Both the position numbers and the translations under genes were made by a program. From Paenibacillus prosopidis (GTDB taxonomy: Bacteria > Bacillota > Bacilli > Paenibacillales > Paenibacillaceae): a DNA stretch of 62,599 nucleotides. The stretch covers positions 49,881 through 112,479 of the forward strand of contig NZ_QPJD01000022.1 in assembly GCF_003337375.1 (NCBI RefSeq). The letters run 5' to 3'. Below are positions 50,171-59,108 of this stretch, piece by piece (the stretch's first letter is position 1; each line of letters starts with the position of its first letter). The notes under the pieces are model-generated. The model was not told the DNA's origin and made no database searches. It was given only the letters and a program-made list of their open reading frames with translations.

Positions 50171-50353
50171 ATGTCTAAAATGTCTAGAGAACAATTCGAT
50201 AAAGCATTTAAACGTATGAACGGATCCTGGGCTTATGAAAATGCCGATCTTCAACCTGAAGAAAAGGAATTGCTTTACAAACGCTTGAACGGTGAGATCA
50301 CTGATGAGGAATATAACCGGGCCTTTATCGAACGGAAGGGGAAGGAGAAATGA
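50171..50353 (+). CDS. VbhA-type antitoxin of the Fic protein
   Basis: A 60-residue protein. SWAYEN at residues 19-24 fits the inhibitory helix motif (S/T)xxxE(G/N) of class I Fic antitoxins, with Ser19 and Glu23. The C-terminal half (LNGEITDEEYNRAFIERKGK) resembles the antitoxin_VbhA helix pair. In that family the Glu blocks ATP binding in the partner Fic active site. Its stop overlaps the Fic start as ATGA. Confidence 0.85.
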   Translation: MSKMSREQFDKAFKRMNGSWAYENADLQPEEKELLYKRLNGEITDEEYNRAFIERKGKEK

Positions 50354-51312
50354 AAAGTGAGTACACGTATCCAGGCACAAATGTTTTGATTAATTTGGCC
50401 GACATTCGAGATCCCGAGGTACTCCATGATTTTGAACGCGGCCGGACGGCACTCCGACACATTGAACTAGACATCATCCCCATTAAAGGTACGTTCGATC
50501 TGGATCATTTGAAGGCCTTACATAAACATTTATTCCAAGACGTTTATCCGTGGGCAGGAGAGCTTCGGACAGTAAATATCGGAAAAAATGGTTTCAAATT
50601 TTGTGATTATCAGCAGTTTGGCCGTCATGCCGATTATGTTTTTGATCAGCTTAAACAAGACAATTTTCTTAAAGATCTCAGTCCAGATGCGTTCGCCAAG
50701 AAGGCGGCTTATTACTATCAAGAAATCAATTTTGGTCATTACTTTCGTGAAGGTAACGGCCGCAGCATTCGCACCTTCTTTGAACAACTATCAAGGGGGG
50801 CCGGGTATGAGTTAGATTGGTCTATCGTACCAAAGAATGAGTATATGTTGGCCGTCAAAGAATCGGATGACCCAAATAAATTAGATGGCCTCATTTCCGT
50901 TTTTAAACGTATGATATCACGGCAGGACGCAAATCATTCGATTCAATTCGAGGCTAATACGGCTTCTACGGAGCCTAAAAAGATCGATTCTGTTCAAAAT
51001 GATAAATGGATTGAGTCAAAGGGAAAGATCACCTTAAAAGACATTCTGAAAAAGACTGATGGCCTTCCAGCAATGGATAATACACTGGACGTTGACGCAA
51101 AGATCCTTAATGCGCCGGTAGAGAAATATCAAATTGTTACTGAAAACGGAGTGGAAACGGTAAAGGTTCTGCTGAAAGGTCAAGATGCCATTCATAACAT
51201 CCGATTAGAGAATGTTCCGCATTTACCTAAACAGTTAAAAAATGAAATGCTGGATCAAGCAGCTGCAGTTAATGAACCTGTCATTCAAAGGGACAACTAT
51301 ATGGATTTGTAA
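50350..51312 (+). CDS. Fic-domain AMP-transferase toxin
   Basis: A 320-residue protein. The Fic motif is intact as HYFREGNGR (130-138) with the catalytic His130 and the following RSIRTFF. The flap region WAGELRTVNIGKNGFKFC (68-85) is present too. Such enzymes attach AMP to a target Tyr or Thr; in VbhT the targets include DNA gyrase and topoisomerase IV. The C-terminal 110 residues (from about 210) form an extra domain I do not recognise; no BID secretion domain is evident. With the VbhA-like gene before it, it forms a toxin-antitoxin pair that could stabilise the plasmid. Confidence 0.88.
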   Translation: MKSEYTYPGTNVLINLADIRDPEVLHDFERGRTALRHIELDIIPIKGTFDLDHLKALHKHLFQDVYPWAGELRTVNIGKNGFKFCDYQQFGRHADYVFDQLKQDNFLKDLSPDAFAKKAAYYYQEINFGHYFREGNGRSIRTFFEQLSRGAGYELDWSIVPKNEYMLAVKESDDPNKLDGLISVFKRMISRQDANHSIQFEANTASTEPKKIDSVQNDKWIESKGKITLKDILKKTDGLPAMDNTLDVDAKILNAPVEKYQIVTENGVETVKVLLKGQDAIHNIRLENVPHLPKQLKNEMLDQAAAVNEPVIQRDNYMDL

Positions 51313-51404
51313 GTCTCTCACGTTGGTCGCCGGCGCGTTGATTGGGCTGGAAGAACAAGCTAAATCGTAATCTACAACTTCGTTTTGAGGGAGGAGAATT
51401 TCGA

Positions 51405-51542
51405 ATGTTAGTAGTTTTTGATTACGACAAGCATTATCAGAAATTAATTGATCGGTTTAATTTCGGGAGAATTAGACCTGAAAAAATGGATCGATTGATC
51501 AATACTTTGGACGATTGGCACTGGAACCAGAAAAGTGAATAG
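51405..51542 (+). CDS. Small hypothetical protein (45 residues)
   Basis: GAGGGAGGAG lies just before ATG 51405, so I prefer this start over 51342. The peptide is rich in Asp, Arg and Trp (FDYDKHYQKLIDRFNFGRIR) and ends WHWNQKSE. There is no membrane segment or known family. Confidence 0.5.
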   Translation: MLVVFDYDKHYQKLIDRFNFGRIRPEKMDRLINTLDDWHWNQKSE

Positions 51543-51562
51543 GGAGCGTTTGGTCAAACGGC

Positions 51563-51757
51563 ATGACTAAAAAAGAATTGCCCCAATTTAAATCAGGAAA
51601 AGAAGCAGTAGCCTATTATGAACGGTTCGGGAAGCTAGAATATTTCGGAAGAGCCGGAGCGAAGTATGAATATTGCGTTTATAACTATCATGTTAAAGAT
51701 GGTAGGCTGCTAAGAATTAATATTTATGATGATGGAAAAGTTGAACTGCGAAAATAA
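51563..51757 (+). CDS. Small hypothetical protein (64 residues)
   Basis: A soluble, basic 64-residue protein with many Tyr residues and a predicted all-beta C-terminal part (YCVYNYHVKDGRLLRINIYD). The ribosome site is weak. It lies 20 bases after the preceding small gene and is probably in the same operon. Family unknown. Confidence 0.45.
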   Translation: MTKKELPQFKSGKEAVAYYERFGKLEYFGRAGAKYEYCVYNYHVKDGRLLRINIYDDGKVELRK

Positions 51758-51777
51758 GCAGACAGGAGTGCTTGGGC

Positions 51778-51867
51778 ATGAATGTAGTCGAACAACTAGC
51801 TTTAGGAATGATAATTGCAGCTATTGTCATAACGCTCCTGAATTTTGATTTTAAGAAGAAGGAGTAG
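51778..51867 (+). CDS. 29-residue single-pass membrane peptide
   Basis: AGGAG at 51763 precedes ATG 51778. The peptide has one hydrophobic helix (LALGMIIAAIVITLLNF) and a KKKE tail. This build is shared by small holin-like toxins and by small membrane regulators; nothing here decides between them. The next gene starts four bases after its stop. Confidence 0.5.
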   Translation: MNVVEQLALGMIIAAIVITLLNFDFKKKE

Positions 51868-51870
51868 AAC

Positions 51871-52131
51871 ATGGAGGAATTCTTATTTAAAGGGATGTTT
51901 GTTTCAATGGTCGTTCTACTTATTCCTGTTTTAATTGGAACATTATATAATTTAGGATGTTCTAAAATATACAAGGATGCCTTTGAAGAAGCAATCTCTC
52001 AAGGCCAAAGTCATACAGCAATACGAATACATATTGCCTTAAGAAAACTCCTTAAAGCAGAACATCAGCTCTTCAATAAGAACAACAGCCGGCGAGGGGC
52101 TGTTGCAATTAATGGCTCAATTGAAAAGTAA
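51871..52131 (+). CDS. Small membrane protein (86 residues)
   Basis: One N-terminal membrane helix (MFVSMVVLLIPVLIGTLYNL) followed by a basic amphipathic cytoplasmic part. GAAGGAG, inside the end of the preceding peptide gene, is the ribosome site. Function unknown; it probably works with the 29-residue peptide. Confidence 0.5.
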   Translation: MEEFLFKGMFVSMVVLLIPVLIGTLYNLGCSKIYKDAFEEAISQGQSHTAIRIHIALRKLLKAEHQLFNKNNSRRGAVAINGSIEK

Positions 52132-52175
52132 GACTGTATGTAAGACAAGACCTTGTAATACGTTATAAAACCAGA

Positions 52176-52203
52176 AAGAGACAGCCACTTTAGACTGTCT
52201 CTT
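52176..52203. terminator. Bidirectional terminator between convergent genes
   Basis: AAGAGACAG pairs with CTGTCTCTT around ten bases, with A and T tracts on either side. It serves the small-gene operon and the minus-strand gene at 52227-53057. Confidence 0.7.
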
Positions 52204-52226
52204 CGAATAGTTATAATAGCCAGCAA

Positions 52227-53057
52227 TCAGGTTTTCGTTAGTTTTATATGTTCATCTAGGAACAGTGCGAATTCAGTGCGTCTTTGTGGGTTTGGATCGT
52301 AGTTAGTAATCATGCAAGAGATTGTTCCCAAAAGAAAGGCTCTACCTAAGCCTAGTGGTGTTTCCTCAAGGACTCTGTCTTCATCTCGTAAAGGTAAAAT
52401 AAGGATATTGTTCCTTGGTTGTTCTAACGCTACATTTTTTAATGCAGTTGTTCCGTGCGCTGTTGCTGAAAGACCGCTATAAATTGTTTTATATTCACTT
52501 TCTAAATTCACGTATTGCGCTAATTTAAAAATAGATGTTGGCCCATTAAATAACGAATACCATTTAGGTGATCCTCTCCTTAAAGTAGCTTTTATGCGAT
52601 TCCATTCAGTTGAAATATGTGCCAGGTCAGGTGAATTTAGTTCATTCTCACAGTGCGTTCGAATAGCAATTAATTCAGCCTCTTGAATTTCAGGTTCCAA
52701 TGACTTCTCGGCTATAGCATAATCACACGTATCAATCTCTTGATTAATTGATCCTGCCTTATAGCTTAAAGCTCGATCAGCTGTAAGTGCTGGATCTTTA
52801 AAAATATATTCGATTGCTAAATTAGTTTCAAAAGCGTTACGAAGTGATGTTCTAGCTAAATCAAGGTTGTTATAATCCACGCCAATAAAAATTCCATCTA
52901 CTTGATCGAGCAGCTGCCTAAACAGTGCGAATATGACAACATCTTTTGTTGTATATCCGCCTATTTCGGCTAACTCTTCTAGTAATTTGTCTGCGTATAT
53001 AATGGTACGGCTAAGTGAATGAAGTAAAGGATATTCTTCCTCAGTATGATCGGTCAT
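52227..53057 (-). CDS. DUF5677-like protein
   Basis: A 276-residue, mostly helical soluble protein. RTSLRNAFETNLAIEYIFKD and YSGLSATAHGTTALKNV fit the DUF5677 pattern (an Arg/Glu helix and a late S-x-x-x-H-G). The family is found in mobile elements and defence regions but has no settled function; a relation to HEPN-type domains is conceivable from the R-x(4)-H-like spacing but I cannot show it. It is a single-gene unit facing the terminator at 52176-52203. Confidence 0.6.
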   Translation of the reverse strand: MTDHTEEEYPLLHSLSRTIIYADKLLEELAEIGGYTTKDVVIFALFRQLLDQVDGIFIGVDYNNLDLARTSLRNAFETNLAIEYIFKDPALTADRALSYKAGSINQEIDTCDYAIAEKSLEPEIQEAELIAIRTHCENELNSPDLAHISTEWNRIKATLRRGSPKWYSLFNGPTSIFKLAQYVNLESEYKTIYSGLSATAHGTTALKNVALEQPRNNILILPLRDEDRVLEETPLGLGRAFLLGTISCMITNYDPNPQRRTEFALFLDEHIKLTKT

Positions 53058-53476
53058 ATAATCTATCTCCTTTGGTGAATTAATGTAATTAAACCTAATA
53101 TTAGCATGAATAGATCAGTGTGGACTATGATTTAAAAGAGGACGCCTTTGTGGACGTTCTTTTTCATTAAGTCACAAAGCATTAATTGCAAGTTTACCAT
53201 TAGTAACAGAATATACATTCTGTTACTAATGTCTTGTTTGGTCCATGTACATATCCCATTCTACCTGTGGACTGTGGCAGTAAGGATTAGTGCAGCGGTT
53301 TGCGAATTACGAGAGCGGCATGATTCTAATGTGGGTCGCGAAGAAGTTCATCCTCACTCAATTGTTGGGCGATTTGATAGAGGTAAGTTTGATGAAGAAA
53401 AAAAGCCGCTTAGTGAACCTTGAAGGAGAATGATCGATCTCGTCGAATTGCTCTTTAAAACAAGGGAGGGCTTTCA
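53058..53476. other. Gene-free interval
   Basis: It should hold the promoters of the divergent neighbours. An inverted repeat ATTAGTAACAGAATATACAT / ATTCTGTTACTAAT spans about 53200-53235. An open frame at 53148-53423 lacks a ribosome site and family pattern, and I do not count it as a gene. Its end (GREEVHPHSIVGRFDRGKF) looks protein-like and may be a gene remnant. Confidence 0.35.
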
Positions 53477-53668
53477 ATGCGGATCGATGACTATTTAGGG
53501 CTTGTGGTGGTGGTGGAGCTCGACACAACAGCAATTCATGAGGGTGTTCTGGAAGATGCAGAGGGTACGCACGTAAAAGTTATAAACGGTGCTGAGACTT
53601 GGGTGATACCGCGAAATGAGATTGCGAAGATCACGCCGGTCAGAACTATAGGATTTAAACTAAAGTGA
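53477..53668 (+). CDS. Small beta-rich hypothetical protein (63 residues)
   Basis: AGGGAGGG precedes ATG 53477. The sequence alternates hydrophobic residues in short strands (GLVVVVELD, GVLEDAEGTHVKVING, WVIPRNEIAKITPV), as in small Sm-like or SH3-like barrels. Homologues I recall are only hypothetical. A terminator with G-T pairs (GTCGTCC with GGGCGGC, 53669-53686, then TTTTTT) follows. Confidence 0.55.
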   Translation: MRIDDYLGLVVVVELDTTAIHEGVLEDAEGTHVKVINGAETWVIPRNEIAKITPVRTIGFKLK

Positions 53669-53840
53669 GTCGTCCTAATGGGCGGCTTTTTTATTGCCCA
53701 ATAACATTTATTTTCTGTGAGCAACTTTAAATAGGACTTATGATGCACTTCTATTTTTACTATTTTATTTCTAATTTGTCGAAGTTGTCCTATAATTACA
53801 AAGCAGAATCATATACAGGGAAATGAAGGTGATACCACTA

Positions 53841-55001
53841 ATGGAAAGAGAAGTGTGGAAAAGGATATTCAGCGAGCTTTCAGACAAAAAATTAGTAGAG
53901 CTGATTTGCGTTATCAATGAAACCTTAGGTACTAAATCACGAATTGGAATAAAAGGGGTTAGCGATTTAAACAAAATTAAGGCAGAGCAAATACACTTGT
54001 TTCGAAGTCGAATTGAAGCAGAAATTAGCAAATCACAGAACGTTAATAAAGCAAAAGTTTTTTTGCGAAAACTCTCTGAAAAACATTTTGATAACTTTGA
54101 ATATGTCGTGGCTTTAAGCGAAAAAGATACGGATACTCTTTGGGAAGAATTATTAGACTCCAACACAGTAAAAATGAACGATATGATTATGTATTTGATG
54201 ATTCAAACTGATCCAATACAGATTAATAAAGGGATGCAACTTTACGGACGTGTTATAGAGGAAGAAAAAAACTCACTGACAGGAATAGAATTGGATAAAT
54301 CAGATTCACCGCAGAGCGAACAAGAGGGTATGATGCTCAGCGAAGAAGAGTGGAAAAACATGCTAGAAGAGAATGAAGGCCTAAAAGAAAAAAATGATAA
54401 GCTAGAGATTGAGAACAAAAAGTTGCAAGAACAGAATAAAGATGTAATAAAAACAAATAAAGAGTTAAAAAAGAGTTTCGACCATACCGTGAGTCTCAAA
54501 AATGAAGTACATAAAGAACTTCAAAAGCTCGAGCGAGACATTCAGGTGCGAAAAACTGAGATTGCTTCTAGGGACCACAAAATTAAAGATCTTCAAAATG
54601 AACTCAAGAAATCGCAAGAAGCTGCGATTAAGTTTGAAATAGAAAAGGCCCAATCAATTCGAAAGATAAATGAATTAATAGAAGAAAAAAATACAATAGA
54701 GAATGAAATAGAAAAACTGAAAGCAGAATACTCGAAGAATAGGCGATCGGTAACGATCATCGATCGAAATATGCCTGATGGTTTGGAAAACATTGATTCT
54801 ATTGTGATTAACTTAATTACTCCAAATCTTTTGGAACAGACGATCCAAACAGGAATCTTGGAACAATCGGATGAAATATGGTTTATCAAGTTCCGTTTAT
54901 CCACAATGAAACAAAACCTGTTAAATGAAAGATATGGAACAAAGGTTATAGGGTTTAGTACTTATAATGAATTAAAAGAACATAGCAATATACGATATTA
55001 A
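53841..55001 (+). CDS. Long coiled-coil protein of the McrBC-like system
   Basis: A 386-residue protein. GAAGGTGAT (53825-53833) points to ATG 53841; an in-frame ATG at 53823 lies before that site. The N-terminal 110 residues form a helical domain. About 165-300 is a continuous, highly charged coiled coil (LKEKNDKLEIENKKLQEQNK). The C-terminal 85 residues are alpha-beta (SVTIIDRNMPDGLENIDSI). It leads a three-gene operon with the McrB-like and McrC-like genes, 13 bases before the second. Coiled-coil partners beside McrBC-type GTPases are the mark of the CoCoNuT-type defence systems; I infer a related role as sensor or scaffold. Confidence 0.6.
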   Translation: MEREVWKRIFSELSDKKLVELICVINETLGTKSRIGIKGVSDLNKIKAEQIHLFRSRIEAEISKSQNVNKAKVFLRKLSEKHFDNFEYVVALSEKDTDTLWEELLDSNTVKMNDMIMYLMIQTDPIQINKGMQLYGRVIEEEKNSLTGIELDKSDSPQSEQEGMMLSEEEWKNMLEENEGLKEKNDKLEIENKKLQEQNKDVIKTNKELKKSFDHTVSLKNEVHKELQKLERDIQVRKTEIASRDHKIKDLQNELKKSQEAAIKFEIEKAQSIRKINELIEEKNTIENEIEKLKAEYSKNRRSVTIIDRNMPDGLENIDSIVINLITPNLLEQTIQTGILEQSDEIWFIKFRLSTMKQNLLNERYGTKVIGFSTYNELKEHSNIRY

Positions 55002-55014
55002 GGGAGGAATTTAA

Positions 55015-56985
55015 TTGTTACAGCGAAGAAAATGGGATGTTGATTTCTTGGGTGTATTATCAACAAACGAAGAAACCTATGAACTTACTGGAAGATTTAA
55101 AACAGTTTTTGTGAACTCGCAAAATTATCTCCAATTTTTTATTAAGGTTATTAACGAAACGCCGGAAAGTTTCCCTCGAAATCAAACCCTTTTTACTTGT
55201 TATTCTACAGAACTTGAGAAATATGGGTTCCAAGAAAATTATCAAGAAAATGAATTTAACCGTGTAAATGAATTATATGAATTCCTCTTGGATAGCCTTG
55301 TGTTGTTTAAGCCGAGCAGAAAGGTTCTTTCTAATCATGAGGAAGTATATAAGGCAGCTGAAATTCGTCTTATTCCAAAATTGGAAAGTTATAAGGTAAG
55401 CCAGCAATTCATAGCGATTCCCATCTTTAGTAAATCAGTAAATCAGATGACTCAAGAAGAATTTGTTGACTCCCTTATTCAAGGGAAGTACGTAGGTACC
55501 GCCGAAGGTATTTCAATTGAAGCAGACGATACACCGTCAATTGTGCTATGGAAAGAGGAAAATACATACACTGCTTACGGAATGTTCGATAAACATGAGT
55601 ACGCACACGGAGGGTTTTCGTTTGTTTCGAATGCTGGAGTAAGAACGATTCCATTTACGCTTTGGGAGAATAAAGTCTATCGTGAAGGTAATGACGACGA
55701 CGCATTGTTATTCGTAGACCAAGATACATACATTGAAATTGAAAGGGAGCTAAAGATAACTCCCCCTATTATAGAAGATCTTAGACATACGATCCAACCT
55801 GAACATGCGAAATCTATACGTTCAGATGAAGAAGTAGACTTTGAGAAGGAAGTTAAGGACGATATCTATCTGATTGCTGAGGAGGATATGCAGGACAAGG
55901 AAGAAGAATTCTTAGAACATTTCATTAATATCACTCATGAGATGGGCCTGCAATATTACGAGAAGGATTTGTATAATTTTCACACAGCAATGAAATCGAA
56001 CGCGCTTACGATTCTTGCAGGTATGAGTGGAACAGGGAAATCTAAAGTAGTACAAGCATATGGTAGAGCACTCGGACTTGATGCAAGTCAGCTCATTTTC
56101 ATTCCAGTACGACCTTCATGGTCAGACGACACAGATTTGCTCGGATATGTAGACACAAAGAACATGCTTTATCGTCCTAGTGATACTTCTCTTGTAGACG
56201 CATTATTCCATGCACAACAAGAGCGTAACAAGTTGTTCGTGATCTGTTTCGATGAAATGAACCTTTCTCGAGTCGAACACTACTTTTCACAGTTTCTTTC
56301 GGTATTGGAGATGGAACCCAATCGTCGAATGCTTAGACTATATAGCGATCGAATTGCTCAACAAATTTATAACTCAGCGCAATACGGCCCAGAAATAAAT
56401 ATAGGTCCGAATGTGGTGTTTGTTGGTACTGTTAACTTGGATGAATCAACATATCATTTCTCGGATAAGGTACTTGATCGCGCTAATGTTATTACGCTGG
56501 ATGTTAAATCGTACGCAATGCTTAAAAATCGCAACTTACGAGATGTAAAAGAGAAGACACGCAAGCCATACACATTTGAACAGTATAACAAATTTAAAAA
56601 ACAAGAAAGCATAGTATCTCTAACCGATGACGAGTTGAGTTTTTTATGGGAGCTCCATACTGACATGCAGAATGAGAACAAAAATCTCGGTATCGGACCA
56701 CGTGTAGTTAAGCAAATTGACAATTATCTTAAAAATCTTCCTACTAATACGTTTCTTAGCAGAGAAGATGCATTCGATATTCAGGTCGTACAACGTATCT
56801 TAACTAAGTTGAGAGGACCGGAAGGATTACTAAAGAGTCTCATAGGAAAAATCACTGAGGAACGTGTTGAAGGGTCATTGTACCAACTTATAGAAAAACA
56901 CAAAAACGTATCGAAATTCACGAAAACGAGGAGCGCTATACACCAAAAAGCGAAAGAGTTGAAGGTCAATGGCTTTACAGTATAG
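55015..56985 (+). CDS. McrB-like AAA+ NTPase
   Basis: A 656-residue protein starting at TTG 55015 behind GGGAGG. The first 330 residues form a specificity-type region without a recognisable domain. The AAA+ part has LAGMSGTGKSKVV near 335-347, PVRPSWSDDTDLLGYVD near 363, CFDEMNLSRVEHYFSQFL near 418, and VGTVNLDESTYHFSDKVLDRA near 470. Those are the Walker motifs and the McrB-style N-x-D signature with the arginine finger region. McrB rings bind nucleotide and drive the McrC-like nuclease. The start of the next gene lies 17 bases inside its end. Confidence 0.82.
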   Translation: MLQRRKWDVDFLGVLSTNEETYELTGRFKTVFVNSQNYLQFFIKVINETPESFPRNQTLFTCYSTELEKYGFQENYQENEFNRVNELYEFLLDSLVLFKPSRKVLSNHEEVYKAAEIRLIPKLESYKVSQQFIAIPIFSKSVNQMTQEEFVDSLIQGKYVGTAEGISIEADDTPSIVLWKEENTYTAYGMFDKHEYAHGGFSFVSNAGVRTIPFTLWENKVYREGNDDDALLFVDQDTYIEIERELKITPPIIEDLRHTIQPEHAKSIRSDEEVDFEKEVKDDIYLIAEEDMQDKEEEFLEHFINITHEMGLQYYEKDLYNFHTAMKSNALTILAGMSGTGKSKVVQAYGRALGLDASQLIFIPVRPSWSDDTDLLGYVDTKNMLYRPSDTSLVDALFHAQQERNKLFVICFDEMNLSRVEHYFSQFLSVLEMEPNRRMLRLYSDRIAQQIYNSAQYGPEINIGPNVVFVGTVNLDESTYHFSDKVLDRANVITLDVKSYAMLKNRNLRDVKEKTRKPYTFEQYNKFKKQESIVSLTDDELSFLWELHTDMQNENKNLGIGPRVVKQIDNYLKNLPTNTFLSREDAFDIQVVQRILTKLRGPEGLLKSLIGKITEERVEGSLYQLIEKHKNVSKFTKTRSAIHQKAKELKVNGFTV

Positions 56986-58795
56986 TTCTACGCCAAAGAG
57001 TGAGAGTGTAAGTTTGGAATCAGTGGGAATCTCTTTTCTTTACAACAACATTCATCATAATAAAGTTGAAATCTTCTATACGAAAGAAGAAGTGCTAGGT
57101 GAGGCAATGTCTTTCGAATTAACGGAGAATAAATTGGTTAGCATTCTATTTCGAGCGAACGACAAAAATGCTCGTTTATATATGTACGGGTTAGAATCGC
57201 TAACAGATGAGAAGTTAGAACTTGATGAAAATGGCGATGTATATCTGAAGCCGTCGGCCACACCGATAGCACTATATGCTAAGGACTATTATCCATTAAT
57301 TCCGGGTACATATTTGGCTAGGATTATAACGGAAGGGACTACTTATTATCTCCCGTTCAAAGTGCGTACAAAACAGGTTACTGAGGATCAATTAGAGATC
57401 ATGAAAAAGGATTTGGAAGATACAGTGAGGGGGCTTGCTATTGATTTTGTGAAAAAAGTTTATTCCGCAGCAGACAACCAGAATAAAGCACTCCCACCTC
57501 AACTTTTAAGACAGTTTATGATGATAAAAAAGCATTATCCATCGGTTATGGCAGCTTTAACTGATATTTATAAAAAAGCAAATTATCGGATTAGAAAGGA
57601 ATATCGATGGACGAGGGAATACCGTGCAAGACAGATTGACCATGTGACAGTACGTACTCTCCAGACCAAATCATTCCACGAGGGGCAACTTCGAACCCCA
57701 GTCAACGCGATTGATTACGACTTGCCTGAAAATCGTTGGGTGAAATTTATCATTCGAAATGTGCTTGCTTTATTGGATAAGTTCGAGGATTCATTAAATT
57801 CGTATAAGGAGCAGGTGATTTGTGAACTAGAGGAACTACAGAAGTTTCAATTTCAAGAGAGTACACGCAGAGAAATTGTAGAGAAAGAGCGGGTTTCTCT
57901 CCTTTTAGAAGACTATCGGGAATTCGTACATCGGATGAAGAGCGGTTTTCAAATGGTTGTTCATGCACCTTGGTATCAGGAGATTACGAATAAGACGTTC
58001 ACGCATATCCCACACAACCTCCAGTCGGATTCTCGTTATAGAGCTTTATTTCAGCTCCACCGCGATCTTAAAGAAGAAGAACTAGAGGTATTCATTGATC
58101 CTGCAGTTACTTATCAGTGGAAACGAACCGATAAACTTTACGAAATGTGGGGATATATTCAAATTCTAAAGCTGTTGTTCAAGTTAGGTTTTAAGCCAAA
58201 ATCGGGTTGGTTATATGACAGTTTGGTTGAGGACAAATCGTTGCTAATTCCGTATCTTCCAAGCGGTGAGAAGATTGTGATGTTAAAAGACGATCTTCGT
58301 ATCCATTACTTTTATGATGCGGTATTGCCGATCACTGCTAGTGGAACGGCTTTGGAGCGAGCGCCACTCTATATGGGGAAAAATAATCGTCCTGACGGCA
58401 GGATAGACTATTTTAAGCAAGACATTTATGTTGGGAGCTTAGTAATAGATTTTAAATATCGTCCGATGAGTAACTTCTGGCAGAATTCTTATTATAGCTT
58501 AATGAGCAGACCTAAAGAGATGGAGCAGCTAATAGCTTACAAGCGCGATAGTAACTCCAAGTACTTATATGGAGAAGAAAAAGGAAAACGGTTTCGTGAA
58601 ATGTACAGCCCGCGTCCAGTTCGTGAGGTTTGGGCACTATATGCAGAGGCCAAGGACAGTTTACAAAAGCATTTGTTCTTCAACGATGATTCAATCCATA
58701 TATTCCCAATGAACCCTGGTCAAGATTTCACGGAGATGTTAGATCAATTACAAACGATAGTTAATTTTATGGATGGAATGCTGGACCATATGTGA
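56969..58795 (+). CDS. McrC-like DUF2357 protein with PD-(D/E)xK nuclease
   Basis: A 608-residue protein. An N-terminal DUF2357-type region (about 1-250) with NRWVKFIIRNVLALLDKFED near 250 is followed by the nuclease core: NNRPDGRIDYF near 472 and LVIDFKYRPMS near 491, giving the Asp, then the D-x-K pair of a PD-(D/E)xK fold. It should be the effector that cuts DNA or RNA when driven by the McrB-like ring. It overlaps the preceding gene and is followed by a strong terminator, which closes this operon. Confidence 0.82.
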   Translation: MALQYSSTPKSESVSLESVGISFLYNNIHHNKVEIFYTKEEVLGEAMSFELTENKLVSILFRANDKNARLYMYGLESLTDEKLELDENGDVYLKPSATPIALYAKDYYPLIPGTYLARIITEGTTYYLPFKVRTKQVTEDQLEIMKKDLEDTVRGLAIDFVKKVYSAADNQNKALPPQLLRQFMMIKKHYPSVMAALTDIYKKANYRIRKEYRWTREYRARQIDHVTVRTLQTKSFHEGQLRTPVNAIDYDLPENRWVKFIIRNVLALLDKFEDSLNSYKEQVICELEELQKFQFQESTRREIVEKERVSLLLEDYREFVHRMKSGFQMVVHAPWYQEITNKTFTHIPHNLQSDSRYRALFQLHRDLKEEELEVFIDPAVTYQWKRTDKLYEMWGYIQILKLLFKLGFKPKSGWLYDSLVEDKSLLIPYLPSGEKIVMLKDDLRIHYFYDAVLPITASGTALERAPLYMGKNNRPDGRIDYFKQDIYVGSLVIDFKYRPMSNFWQNSYYSLMSRPKEMEQLIAYKRDSNSKYLYGEEKGKRFREMYSPRPVREVWALYAEAKDSLQKHLFFNDDSIHIFPMNPGQDFTEMLDQLQTIVNFMDGMLDHM

Positions 58796-58836
58796 AAATT
58801 CCCCTGCAAAAGGGGAAACCGAATTTTTAATTATAG

Positions 58837-58871
58837 AAAGGAACGTGCCTGATCTGTTACGTTCCTTTTTT
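58837..58871 (+). terminator. Terminator of the McrBC-like operon
   Basis: AAAGGAACGT pairs with ACGTTCCTTT, followed by TTT. A smaller hairpin, TTCCCCT with AAGGGGAA, lies at 58799-58817 just before it. Confidence 0.8.
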
Positions 58872-58960
58872 GCGTCGAACATAAATTTATTGCGAAGAAT
58901 AAAAAACCAGCACTAAAATATGTTGTACTGAATCTTGGAAGATAAGAGTGGCTGTCTGTT

Positions 58961-59093
58961 GTCTAAAAAACGATCGTTTTTTAGACTTTTTAAACAATAG
59001 CCTAAAATGCCCCAAACTGACCATTGTTTTAGTCTATTAAATCGTCTATTATTCAAGGTGTATTTAATATGCTAATCTAAGGTTTAATAGACA
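58961..59093. other. Resolution (res) site of the serine resolvase
   Basis: A perfect 26-bp palindrome, GTCTAAAAAACGA plus its mirror, fills 58961-58986 and is the likely crossover subsite I. Further GTCTATTAAAT, GTCTATTATTC and TTTAATAGAC words at 59032-59093 form two more inverted subsites. This three-part layout directly upstream of a resolvase gene is standard for the Tn3/plasmid resolvase group. Confidence 0.75.
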
Positions 59094-59108
59094 AAAGGGG
59101 ATTGGGAA

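Noticed and set aside
53148..53423. 91-residue frame between the DUF5677-like gene and the small beta-rich gene
   Set aside because: No ribosome site; only the last third looks protein-like, so at most a remnant.
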